From: Deltaproteobacteria bacterium
GTDB lineage: Bacteria; Myxococcota; Polyangia; Haliangiales; Haliangiaceae
Length of the DNA: 8,420 nt
Assembly (NCBI GenBank): GCA_018262455.1
Contig: JAGSPR010000305.1
Location: forward strand, 1 to 8,420
Direction of reading: 5' to 3'
Of the stretch, positions 1 through 6,469 are shown one piece after another. The notes under the pieces are model-generated. The model did not search any database and had not been told where the DNA came from. It saw nothing but the letters and a program-made list of their open reading frames with translations. The position numbers and the translations under genes were made by a program. Every line of letters begins with the position of its first letter. The first letter of the stretch is position 1.

Positions 1-1101
1 CGGGAACAGCAGCTTGATCACGAGCGACGCGCGGATCAGGCCCGGCATCAGCGAGATCGCCTTGGGCGCGAGCTGGAGCATCGCGAGCATCGCGAACATG
101 AAGGGCTGGACCGACTGCCTGGCCCCTTCGGTGAAGCCGAGCGCGATCAGATCCTCCTTGTTCGGGATCGCGCTGCGCAGCGGATACAGGAACACGATGA
201 ACGGCATGGCCATGAACAGGAACCAGCCGAACATCAGCATCTTGCGCTGCCTGCGCCAGTGCGCCCAGTTGCGGAGCTGGTTCCAGCAGATGTACGCGAA
301 CACGCCCTCGGCCACCGCCGGCGCCAGCTTGACGAACCGGATCGGCGTCGCCATCGAGCCCGCGATCGCGTGGCTGACCCCGAGCACCGCCAGGAACGCC
401 AGCGAGCACGAGACGAGGAACAGCACCGATCGCCGCCACGCGAGGAACGCCTGCAGGTTCGCGTCGACGATCGGGGGCGACGCCGCGAGCAGCGAATCGC
501 GCTCCGACGGCAACACCTCGGAGGGCTCGATGCGGAGCCGGAACGCTCGGCGCAGCGAGATCTTGAGGAAGCTGACGAACTGCGAGCCCGGGACCTCCTC
601 CATCGAGTCCCTCGCCGCGTGCTCGTGGGCGAGCCACGGCTGCGGCGCCGGTGCGCTCGGCTGCTCCGCGTACGGACCCTGCGGGACCCCGATCGGCCCC
701 GACGGTGCCTGCGCGTAGGGCACCGTCGGTCCCGACGACGACGGCGCGATCGGATACGGACTCGCGTTCGGCCCCGATCCCGGCGATGGGAACGGATTCG
801 GCACGGTCGGCCCCGAGGCCATGTGCGCGTTCGGATAGGGCTGCGGCGCGCCGGGCGTCGGCCCCTGCGGTTGTGGCTGCGATTGCGATTGCGATTGCGG
901 GTAGGGGTACGGGTACGGCTGTGGCTGCAGGGGGACCGCAGCCGAGTCGCGTTGCGAGCGCGGGGGTGGAACCGCGCGCTTCGGCGGTTGGGCGATGGGC
1001 GGGGCCGGTGCGGCCGGCGCCACCGGGGCAGGGCCTTCATGCGGCTGCGGGAACCCGATCAGCGTGCTCTGCGGTCCCTGTTTTTCATCCGATGACGACA
1101 C
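1..1101 (-). CDS. Pro/Gln-rich multi-pass membrane protein, C-terminus cut by window edge
   Basis: This minus-strand frame stays open from an in-frame stop at 1111-1113 to the left edge, giving 367 residues without an end. The only start before the next in-frame ATG (820-822, residue 94) is GTG at 1099-1101, preceded six bases upstream by AGGAT, so GTG is chosen. Residues 1-155 are low-complexity and rich in Pro, Gln, Ser and Tyr (for example PQPYPYPYPQSQSQSQ), lack a signal peptide and are probably cytoplasmic. A soluble stretch follows (about 165-222), then hydrophobic segments near 225-248, 258-273, 288-308 and 331-353, with the basic loop WAHWRRQRK between the second and third. I do not recognise the family. 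It lies 34 bp downstream of a lipoprotein gene on the same strand and may share its transcript. The coding call is firm because of the strong third-position GC bias and sensible membrane segments; the function is unknown. Confidence 0.8.
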   Translation of the reverse strand, partial: MSSSDEKQGPQSTLIGFPQPHEGPAPVAPAAPAPPIAQPPKRAVPPPRSQRDSAAVPLQPQPYPYPYPQSQSQSQPQPQGPTPGAPQPYPNAHMASGPTVPNPFPSPGSGPNASPYPIAPSSSGPTVPYAQAPSGPIGVPQGPYAEQPSAPAPQPWLAHEHAARDSMEEVPGSQFVSFLKISLRRAFRLRIEPSEVLPSERDSLLAASPPIVDANLQAFLAWRRSVLFLVSCSLAFLAVLGVSHAIAGSMATPIRFVKLAPAVAEGVFAYICWNQLRNWAHWRRQRKMLMFGWFLFMAMPFIVFLYPLRSAIPNKEDLIALGFTEGARQSVQPFMFAMLAMLQLAPKAISLMPGLIRASLVIKLLFP

Positions 1102-1107
1102 TGCGGC

Positions 1108-1112
1108 ATCCT
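1108..1112 (-). promoter_or_regulatory. ribosome binding site deciding the GTG start
   Basis: On the minus strand AGGAT lies six bases before the GTG at 1101. It supports this unusual start for the Pro/Gln-rich membrane protein over the ATG 93 codons further in, which would remove much of the low-complexity region. Confidence 0.5.
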
Positions 1113-1135
1113 ACCCAACAACCTGGCCCGGGAGC

Positions 1136-1537
1136 TCAGTTCTCGTCGATCCGCAGCTGGCCGGTTTCCTCGGTGACCATGACGAGCGCTTCGGGCTCGC
1201 GACCTTCGAGGTTGTAGAGCACGAAGTGTTGAGGGCCACTCTGATCCAGCGAGAAGCTGGCGCCGCGCAGCTGGTGGGATTTCGGCACCAGGTCGCGGCG
1301 CCACGCCTGGAGCTGCATGCGGAGCTGCTCGTCATCTGCGGCGCGCGCGCGCTGGCGAGTCGACAGCAGCAGCTTCCAGGCGGCGAGGTCGTCGTGCTCG
1401 AGCGCGTCGATCATCCGCAGCGCGAACGCGCGCGGATCGGGCACGGCCTCTGCCGAGGCCAGGCTTGCGCTCGCGACCTTGGGCGCCGGGCTGGGCGAGC
1501 TGCACGCGATGAGGAATCCGAGGATCAACCAACGCAT
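1136..1537 (-). CDS. small predicted lipoprotein, possibly NTF2-like fold
   Basis: This is a 133-residue protein with a short N-terminal hydrophobic segment (MRWLILGFLIAC) and a lipobox-like LIAC, giving Cys12 as the probable lipidated residue; only one Arg precedes the hydrophobic core. A Ser/Pro/Ala linker (13-34) leads to a folded part of about 95 residues. That part starts with a helix of the type ALRMIDALEHDDLAAWKLLLS and ends in beta-like stretches (HFVLYNLEG, ALVMVTEETGQLRIDEN). A helix with a 'number of D, A, W' pattern followed by strands ending in a W/L-R-I-D-E motif is reminiscent of NTF2-like/DUF4878-type lipoproteins, but this is a weak fold guess. Start is ATG at 1535-1537 with no obvious Shine-Dalgarno sequence. 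It sits 67 bp downstream of the FAH fusion gene and 34 bp upstream of the membrane protein gene, all on the minus strand. Confidence 0.75.
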   Translation of the reverse strand: MRWLILGFLIACSSPSPAPKVASASLASAEAVPDPRAFALRMIDALEHDDLAAWKLLLSTRQRARAADDEQLRMQLQAWRRDLVPKSHQLRGASFSLDQSGPQHFVLYNLEGREPEALVMVTEETGQLRIDEN

Positions 1538-1604
1538 GTAGGAACGACACTAGGCGGCCGCGTTCTATTGCGCACGTTTTTCACACCGTCGTGATGACGG
1601 AGCC

Positions 1605-3452
1605 TCAGACGATGAGGCGTGTCCGCACGTGGCCTGCGAAGCCGGCGTCGACGTCGATCACATCCCCGGGACGGAGCAGCGCGGTCGAGGTGGCATAGCT
1701 CGACACCAGCAGCTCGGCCTTGCGGAACCGATTCTTCACCATCGCCGCGACGCGCCGCACGAGCGGCGACATCCGCAGCCCGACGCCCGCCGGGGTCCCG
1801 GTCAGGATCACGTCGCCGCGGACGAGCGGTCGCCCGAGGTGGCCGCGCGCCGCGCGAACCAGGGCCGCGAGGTCGTACGTGAGCAGCTTCGTCGACGCTT
1901 TCTGCCGGACCTCGCCGTTGACGCGGGTCTCGAGCGTGAGCTCGGGGATCGCGGCGAGCCCACCGGCAGGCGCCCACACGGACTCGGCCACCGGCAAGAA
2001 CCGCGGGAACGACTTCGCGCAGGTCCAGTAGCCGAGCGGGCGGTCCATGGTCTCGCCGAGCACCTGGCAGAACCGCGCGGTGAGATCATTGGCGACCGCG
2101 AGCCCGAACGGCTGCGCCACGCCCGCGGCGAGCTGGTCGTCGTCGATCGGGCCCAGCGCGACCACCGCGAGCTCGCCCTCGTAGTCCATGACCGCGGGGA
2201 CGAGCGGGATCTTGTCGCGGATCGCGGCGGCGATGCCGGGCTCGATCGCCTCGAGCGCCGCGAGCACCTCCTCGGAGCTCGGGATCCGGGTGCCATCGCC
2301 GCCCGGGGCGAACGCGCGGACGTGCTTGCTGAACGAGGTCGGTGGTGCACTCGCGTCGATCTTCCGACCGGTCTCGCGGGCGTGATCTCCGTAGGTCAGG
2401 CCCAGCGCGACGATCGAGGTTGGCTCCGGCCAGTCCGTGTGGTCGGGGCCCCGCACCGCCGGTGGCCTGGCGCGCGCCGGCTGGGTGGTGGCGTCCCACG
2501 GAATGTAATCGACCTGGGGGAGTGGCGCGTGCTGGTGGATCTCCACGGCGACGCCGCCCGCGACCCGCCGATCATCGACGAGGTGCCACGGCGCGCCCGG
2601 CGCCGTGCGTGCGAACCGCTCGTAGTGCGCCGAGCCGATATCGCTCTGCGCCACCATGAGGTCGCGATCGTCGGTGTCGCGATACGCGTAGCCGACCATC
2701 TGCTGGGGCTCCGCCCACGCGCGGGCATGCATCAGGCTGCGCGCGCCGGCCACGGTGGAGGTGACGAGGCAGTTCGGGTGCGCCGCGGTGGCCGGTCGAC
2801 CGCGCCGCGATTCGGTGGGCCCGTCGAGTCGCAGCGTCGCGAACCCGAGTGAGAACGTGTCGCGCAGCGAGACCGCCTGGACCTCGAGCCCGGCGTCGCC
2901 GGTCCACGGCGACCAGATCCACTGCAGGGTCGGGACGCGGCGCTTGCCCCACAGGTGCATCGCGGTCGCGCGCCCGCGGATCTCGATCGGGACGCCATCG
3001 ACGGTCACGCGTCCGCTCGCCTCGCCGTCGTAGACGATCGGCGTCGCGTGGGTCGGCGCTGGCAGCCAGGTCGGCATCTCGGCGTGGGCATCGCGACCGC
3101 CGCTCCACTGGACATCCCAGGTGAGGTCGGCGACCGAGCCGACCGCGGCATCGCGCCGCACGAAGCTGTCGTCGACGCGGATCAGCTCGTCGCCCACGCC
3201 GACCTTCGCGGTCGCGAGCGGGGCGAGCCGCTTCGCGGCCCGGGTGGGCTGCGCGGCATCGGCATCGAACCAGGCGCCCCAGATCGTGGTGCGGCCCTCG
3301 CCCTGCCGGGGGACGAGGAAGCTCTGGCGGATCCACAGCGCGCGGCGCCGGCTGGTGTCGAGGACCACGGCGGACCAGATCTCGAACCAGGGCCGCTGCC
3401 CTTTCCACGCCGGCTGCTCCGGATCGCGCCCCATCTCGGCCTCGTATACCAT
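1605..3452 (-). CDS. fusion of AttH/CrtC-like lipocalin domain with fumarylacetoacetate hydrolase (FAH) domain
   Basis: This 615-residue protein has two halves. Residues 1-320 are rich in Trp and beta-strand-like, with features such as RPWFEIWSAVVL near 20 and MHLWGKRRVPTLQWIWSP near 165-182. They resemble the AttH/carotenoid 1,2-hydratase/tocopherol cyclase-like fold; this assignment is moderate. Residues 345-615 form a convincing FAH-superfamily domain. LGLTYGDHARETG (350-362) supplies the H357/E360 pair seen in FAHD1-type enzymes. DYEGE (423-427) and ND (455-456) supply the metal ligands E425, E427 and D456. K480 in AKSF, TGTPAGVG (551-558) and LRPGDVIDV (593-601) follow in the normal order. 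Family members hydrolyse, decarboxylate or hydrate beta-diketo and oxo-acid substrates with Mg2+/Mn2+; the substrate here is unknown. No signal peptide is seen, so it is probably cytoplasmic. The frame could extend to a TTG at 3507-3509, but the ATG at 3450-3452 starts just before the conserved part and is preferred. A divergent ECF sigma gene starts 116 bp away. Confidence 0.85.
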   Translation of the reverse strand: MVYEAEMGRDPEQPAWKGQRPWFEIWSAVVLDTSRRRALWIRQSFLVPRQGEGRTTIWGAWFDADAAQPTRAAKRLAPLATAKVGVGDELIRVDDSFVRRDAAVGSVADLTWDVQWSGGRDAHAEMPTWLPAPTHATPIVYDGEASGRVTVDGVPIEIRGRATAMHLWGKRRVPTLQWIWSPWTGDAGLEVQAVSLRDTFSLGFATLRLDGPTESRRGRPATAAHPNCLVTSTVAGARSLMHARAWAEPQQMVGYAYRDTDDRDLMVAQSDIGSAHYERFARTAPGAPWHLVDDRRVAGGVAVEIHQHAPLPQVDYIPWDATTQPARARPPAVRGPDHTDWPEPTSIVALGLTYGDHARETGRKIDASAPPTSFSKHVRAFAPGGDGTRIPSSEEVLAALEAIEPGIAAAIRDKIPLVPAVMDYEGELAVVALGPIDDDQLAAGVAQPFGLAVANDLTARFCQVLGETMDRPLGYWTCAKSFPRFLPVAESVWAPAGGLAAIPELTLETRVNGEVRQKASTKLLTYDLAALVRAARGHLGRPLVRGDVILTGTPAGVGLRMSPLVRRVAAMVKNRFRKAELLVSSYATSTALLRPGDVIDVDAGFAGHVRTRLIV

Positions 3453-3568
3453 CCTGCAACCGCTCGAAATGCAGCGCGATCCACCTGGTTCGCTGCGATG
3501 ACGCGACAACCGTCCACCGGGATGCGAGGTTGAGGCTCTTAGTCACCAGCGTGCAGGTTCGAGGTCCA
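3453..3568. promoter_or_regulatory. divergent intergenic region between FAH fusion and ECF sigma operon
   Basis: These 116 bases separate two outward-pointing genes and must hold the promoters of both. The plus strand contains CAACCG twice, at 3457-3462 and 3507-3512, exactly 50 bp apart. AAC-containing -35 elements are typical of ECF sigma factors, so either copy could belong to an autoregulated promoter, but I see no convincing matching -10 element. A GAGGT lies three bases before the sigma gene's ATG at 3569. Confidence 0.4.
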
Positions 3569-4180
3569 ATGGCAGATACCACCGGTGCCCAGGTGGCGAC
3601 ACGAGCGGATGGCCGATCGCGGCTGCTGGCCGAGCTGGCGGCCCAGCCGGCGCGCAAGGGGTACGGCATCGCGTACGACCTCCTGGGCAACCGCGCCGAA
3701 GCCGAGGAGGCGGTGCAAGACGCCCTGGCCCGGGCGTGCGAGTCGATCGGAGATCTCCGGGATCCGGCCGCGGCGCCCGCCTGGTTCCTCCGCATCGTCA
3801 CGACGCAGTGCTTGCGGACCTTGCGAAGGCGCCGCCTGCGTCGTCGTCTGTTCGGCTGGATCTCCCCCAAGGACGGCGACGCGATCGATGCCGCGCCGGT
3901 GTCGACCGAGCACGCCACCGATGACATCGCGCAGCGCATGCACGGGATCGGCGAACCCGCGCCGCGCGAGGCGCTCGCCGATCAACAGGAGCTCGGCGCG
4001 CTGCTCGGCCGGCTCGGGGAGCTGTCTCCCCAGCAACGGACCGCGCTCGTGCTGCGGTACGGCCACGACCTGCCGGTCGCCGAGGTCGCCGCCCTGCTCG
4101 GCGTCGAGCTCGCGACGGCCAAGACGCACCTCGTACGCGGCCTCGCCCGGCTGCGCGACCTGATGGAGGACCACCGATGA
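3569..4180 (+). CDS. ECF-type RNA polymerase sigma factor
   Basis: This 203-residue protein has the two-domain layout of extracytoplasmic-function sigma-70 factors. The region 2 domain spans about 20-90, with AYDLLGNRAEAEEAVQDAL as its signature and AWFLRIVTTQCLRTLRRR at the end. A basic, variable linker follows (86-135, including RRRRLRRRLFGW). The region 4 domain spans 140-198, where LSPQQRTALVLRY and the helix-turn-helix AEVAALLGVELATAKTHLVR recognise the -35 element. The frame extends to a TTG at 3530, but ATG at 3569 has GAGGT just upstream and gives the usual length, so it is preferred. Its stop overlaps the start of the next gene (ATGA at 4177-4180), and that gene encodes a zinc-finger anti-sigma factor, so this sigma factor is very likely held at the membrane until a signal arrives. 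It would direct RNA polymerase to its own operon and an unknown regulon. Confidence 0.93.
   Translation: MADTTGAQVATRADGRSRLLAELAAQPARKGYGIAYDLLGNRAEAEEAVQDALARACESIGDLRDPAAAPAWFLRIVTTQCLRTLRRRRLRRRLFGWISPKDGDAIDAAPVSTEHATDDIAQRMHGIGEPAPREALADQQELGALLGRLGELSPQQRTALVLRYGHDLPVAEVAALLGVELATAKTHLVRGLARLRDLMEDHR
4165..4169 (+). promoter_or_regulatory. ribosome binding site of the anti-sigma gene
   Basis: GGAGG lies seven bases before the ATG at 4177, inside the last codons of the sigma gene. It fixes the start in the ATGA overlap and favours coupled translation of sigma and anti-sigma factors. Confidence 0.65.
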
Positions 4181-4668
4181 AAGCAGTATGTGATTCCGTC
4201 ATCGAACGTGTCGCGCTCGGCGAGCCGCTCGGAGAGCTGGCCGAACACGTCGCGAGCTGCCCGCCCTGCCAGCGGCTGATCGAGATGCCGACCAAGCTCG
4301 GGGCGTCGCGCCATCCGGTCGATCCAGGGCTCGGGTTTGCGGCCCGGATGACCGTCGGCGCGCGCCAGCGCATCGCGGTCCGGCGGCACCAGCGGATCGC
4401 GGCCGGGTTCGCCGCGGCCGTGGCGGCCGGCGTGGTCGGCGTGTTCGTGATGACCCGCGCGCCCGACAGCGCCTCGCAGCAGCCCGCCGCGAGCGAGCAT
4501 CCCAGGCCCGAGCCGCACGACAAGCCGGAGGTCGCCGACGAGGCCGATCTGACGGCGCTCGTGCGGCTCGCCGATACCCACCGCTCGAGCCACCTGTCCG
4601 CACCCTGGGCGCGGATCACCAGGTCGCTCGCACCCTACAAGAAGCTCGTCAAAGGAGTGACGCCATGA
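4177..4668 (+). CDS. membrane-anchored zinc-finger (ZAS-type) anti-sigma factor
   Basis: This 163-residue protein begins with a short cytoplasmic domain carrying H24-x3-C28-x2-C31 (EHVASCPPCQRL), the core of the zinc-binding anti-sigma (ZAS) motif. C5 could be the fourth ligand, as the N-terminal Cys is in RsrA. A single transmembrane helix follows at about 74-92 (RIAAGFAAAVAAGVVGVFVM) with a basic run (RRHQR) on the inner side. A periplasmic tail of about 70 residues is rich in Pro, Glu and His (SEHPRPEPHDKPEVADEADL) and ends in a basic helix. Such proteins bind the sigma factor in the cytoplasm and release it when the periplasmic side senses a signal. The gene overlaps its sigma partner by ATGA and overlaps the next gene the same way, so the three are almost certainly one operon. 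Sequence similarity beyond the motif is low, as is usual for this family. Confidence 0.87.
   Translation: MKAVCDSVIERVALGEPLGELAEHVASCPPCQRLIEMPTKLGASRHPVDPGLGFAARMTVGARQRIAVRRHQRIAAGFAAAVAAGVVGVFVMTRAPDSASQQPAASEHPRPEPHDKPEVADEADLTALVRLADTHRSSHLSAPWARITRSLAPYKKLVKGVTP
4651..4657 (+). promoter_or_regulatory. strong ribosome binding site of the LTxxQ-type protein
   Basis: AAAGGAG lies seven bases before the ATG at 4665. It is the best Shine-Dalgarno sequence in the window and suggests that the exported protein is made in larger amounts than the sigma and anti-sigma factors. Confidence 0.7.
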
Positions 4669-5702
4669 TCCGCGTCCGCACGCTGCTCACCCTCGCGATC
4701 CCGTCGCTGTTCATCGGCGGCCTGCTGTTCGGCAACCACGCAGGTCACGCCGCGGGCAACGGCGACCTGTTCGCCTCGCCGCCGACGCCGCCGGGAGGAT
4801 GGGGGCCGCTGCCGCCGCCGACCCCGCCAAGTCCGCCGACCGCGCCGAGCCACGGCCGTCACGGCGGCGTCTCGGTGTCGATCCACGGCAACAAGGTCAA
4901 GATCACCGGGATCGCTGACTTCGTCGCCGGCCACCTCGAGACCATCCGGCAGCTGCTGCGCGACAACCCGAACATTCCCAGGGACGTTCGCGACAAGATC
5001 CTCGCGCGGATGGATCGCGTGAGGGGTGTGATCGACCGCCGGCTCAACAACCTCCACACCGGCGATCTCGACCAGATCGGCGCCGACATGGACAAGATGG
5101 GCGAGGAGCTCGAGCGGGCGATGGAGGGCCTCGACAAGGATCTCGCCAACCTCGACAAGGATTTTGCCAAGAACTTTGGCAAGGACTTCGAGAAGGCCTT
5201 TGGCAAGCACGGCCGCAAGAAGCCGCCGAGGGACGTGTGGGCGGGCAGCGATCAGGACGACGACGACGACAAGGCCGAAGCCGACGATGACGATGACGAG
5301 GACAAGGATGATGACAAGGACGCCGTGCCGATGGTGCCGGACGTCGGCGTCGATGCCGATGACGACGATCTCCGCGATGCGCTCGGCGACCTCAAGGACC
5401 TGGCGCTCAAGCCCTCGCAGAAGGAGGCCATCGTCGCGCTGCGCACGACCTCCGATGCCCGGGTCGCGACTGCCAAGCAGCAGCTCGACGATGCCTCGAG
5501 GCGGCTCGAGACGGCGCTCGGCGATCCGCGCACCAGCGACGCCGACATCGCCCGCTACGTCGACCAGATCAGCGGCCACGAGGCCGCGATCCGCAAGGCG
5601 CGCCTGCTCGCGTGGGTCAATGCCCGCCGCGTGCTCGACGACGACCAGATCCAGCGGATCGAGCGAGCTGCGAAGACCGCGGGCCAGAACAAGCCGAGGT
5701 AG
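4665..5702 (+). CDS. exported Asp-rich protein with Spy/CpxP/ZraP-like (LTxxQ) C-terminal domain; probable periplasmic sensor
   Basis: This 345-residue protein starts with a signal peptide (residues 1 to about 30, LFIGGLLFG core, AGHAA end). A Pro-rich linker follows (39-62), then a helical region (85-185) ending in repeats of LDKD/FGKD type, then a strongly acidic stretch (197-235) with runs of Asp. The C-terminal helical domain (245-338) contains two degenerate LTxxQ motifs, LKPSQ (248-252) and LDDDQ (324-328), about 76 residues apart. This is the arrangement of Spy, CpxP, ZraP and CnrX, periplasmic helical-hairpin proteins that bind misfolded proteins or metals and control envelope-stress signalling. 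Its ATG overlaps the anti-sigma stop, so I infer that it acts with that factor as the periplasmic sensor. The length is about twice that of Spy or CpxP, because of the N-terminal helices and acidic linker. Membership of the family is inferred from the motif pair and context, not from an alignment. Confidence 0.8.
   Translation: MIRVRTLLTLAIPSLFIGGLLFGNHAGHAAGNGDLFASPPTPPGGWGPLPPPTPPSPPTAPSHGRHGGVSVSIHGNKVKITGIADFVAGHLETIRQLLRDNPNIPRDVRDKILARMDRVRGVIDRRLNNLHTGDLDQIGADMDKMGEELERAMEGLDKDLANLDKDFAKNFGKDFEKAFGKHGRKKPPRDVWAGSDQDDDDDKAEADDDDDEDKDDDKDAVPMVPDVGVDADDDDLRDALGDLKDLALKPSQKEAIVALRTTSDARVATAKQQLDDASRRLETALGDPRTSDADIARYVDQISGHEAAIRKARLLAWVNARRVLDDDQIQRIERAAKTAGQNKPR
5259..5369 (+). repeat. 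Asp-codon-rich low-complexity tract
   Basis: The tract encodes about 37 residues (199-235 of the exported protein), most of them Asp with some Glu and Lys, largely written as GAC/GAT triplets. It has two acidic clusters separated by a short uncharged piece (VPMVPDVGV). Trinucleotide runs of this kind can change length in frame. Confidence 0.6.
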
Positions 5703-5720
5703 CGTGGTATATCCCAGGCG

Positions 5721-6416
5721 ATGTCGCGCGCCGCGATCTGGTCCAAGATCCCGACGCTGATCGGCTGGCCGATCACGGCCGTGGGCCTGGCGCGCGTGGT
5801 GTGCGTGGCGTGCCTGGCGTGCCCGGCGTGTTCGGGCAAGCGCGAGCCACCCGAGCCCGCGCCGGTTGCGCCCGTCGCGCCGATCACGCCCGATGCGGGA
5901 CCCGCCGGCACCACCGTGATGCCCGGCTACGACCCCGCGTCGGGGATGCACCTCGATGAGGACGGGACCGGCGCGCCCCGCCCCGCGACGCGGCCCCACA
6001 ATCGGCCGAGTCGCCCGGTCGAGGTCATGCTGAGGTCGACCCCGACCGGCGCGATCGCCGCGGTCGATAACGTGCAGCTCGGGCCGACGCCGACCTACTG
6101 GTTTGGTGACGCGGACGGCCGCGAGCACGAGTTCACGTTCGTGCGCCCGGGCTACACGGTCGCGCGCTACCGGTTCGTGCCGGTCCAGAGCGGGCTCATC
6201 CACGCGCGGCTCGAGCCGGTCGGGGACGACCACCCCGATGGTGGGCTCGGGGTGGAGGTCGCGCCGGTGTTCACCCCCGATGCCGCGGCGGTCTCGCCGC
6301 CTCCGACGGTGATCACGCCGTCCGCGCCGCCCGCGCCGCCCGCGCCTGCGCCACCGGCGATCGATGCGTCGCCGTTTGACGCCGCGCCGGCCGTGGTGGC
6401 TCCCACCCGGCCGTGA
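5721..6416 (+). CDS. PEGA-domain lipoprotein with four-cysteine N-terminus
   Basis: This 231-residue protein has a hydrophobic N-terminal segment (11-36) ending in CVACLACPACSGK. One of Cys28, 31, 34 or 37 is probably lipidated, although none has a textbook lipobox because Cys or Arg occupies position -3. A Pro/Ala-rich linker (41-97) leads to a PEGA-like domain (about 99-167): VEVMLRSTPTGAIAAVDNVQLG, then TP, an aromatic run, and FVRPGYTVARYRF, matching the family pattern of S-x-P-x-G-A, G-x-T-P and a final G-Y. PEGA domains are common on surface proteins and Ser/Thr kinases of myxobacteria and are thought to bind cell-wall or surface ligands. The C-terminal 60 residues are again Pro/Ala/Asp-rich. 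Start is ATG at 5721, 18 bp after the previous stop, with only a weak AGG before it. The spacing suggests the same operon as the sigma module. Confidence 0.78.
   Translation: MSRAAIWSKIPTLIGWPITAVGLARVVCVACLACPACSGKREPPEPAPVAPVAPITPDAGPAGTTVMPGYDPASGMHLDEDGTGAPRPATRPHNRPSRPVEVMLRSTPTGAIAAVDNVQLGPTPTYWFGDADGREHEFTFVRPGYTVARYRFVPVQSGLIHARLEPVGDDHPDGGLGVEVAPVFTPDAAAVSPPPTVITPSAPPAPPAPAPPAIDASPFDAAPAVVAPTRP
5802..5831 (+). repeat. 9-bp tandem repeat encoding Cys-x-x-Cys-x-x-Cys-x-x-Cys
   Basis: The unit TGC-NNG-GCG is repeated three times and followed by TGT, placing Cys28, 31, 34 and 37 at three-residue intervals at the end of the lipoprotein signal segment. The middle codon varies (GTG, CTG, CCG). 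Confidence 0.65.
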
Positions 6417-6469
6417 CCATCGCCGGCCCGGGGCTTGCCGGCCGCCGGGCGCCCGCATAGGGTCGATGC

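Noticed and set aside
234..1040. Arg-rich open frames on both strands overlapping the left-edge membrane protein
   Set aside because: Their composition is typical of out-of-frame GC-rich DNA, while the chosen minus frame has membrane helices and a normal codon bias.
1586..1600. CCGTC/GACGG hairpin as a terminator after the FAH fusion gene
   Set aside because: The stem is only 5 bp and on the minus strand it is followed by an A-run, not a T-run.
3453..3509. N-terminal extension of the FAH fusion to a TTG start at 3507-3509
   Set aside because: The extra 19 residues (MSRHRSEPGG...) are unlike the conserved part, the start is TTG without a good ribosome binding site, and an ATG at 3450-3452 sits right before the domain.
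3530..3568. N-terminal extension of the sigma factor to a TTG at 3530
   Set aside because: ATG at 3569 has GAGGT upstream and gives the usual ECF sigma length.
6422..6442. GCCGGC/GCCGGC hairpin after the PEGA lipoprotein
   Set aside because: The stem is 6 bp with a 9-base loop and no T-run; such self-complementary GC words are expected by chance at this base composition.
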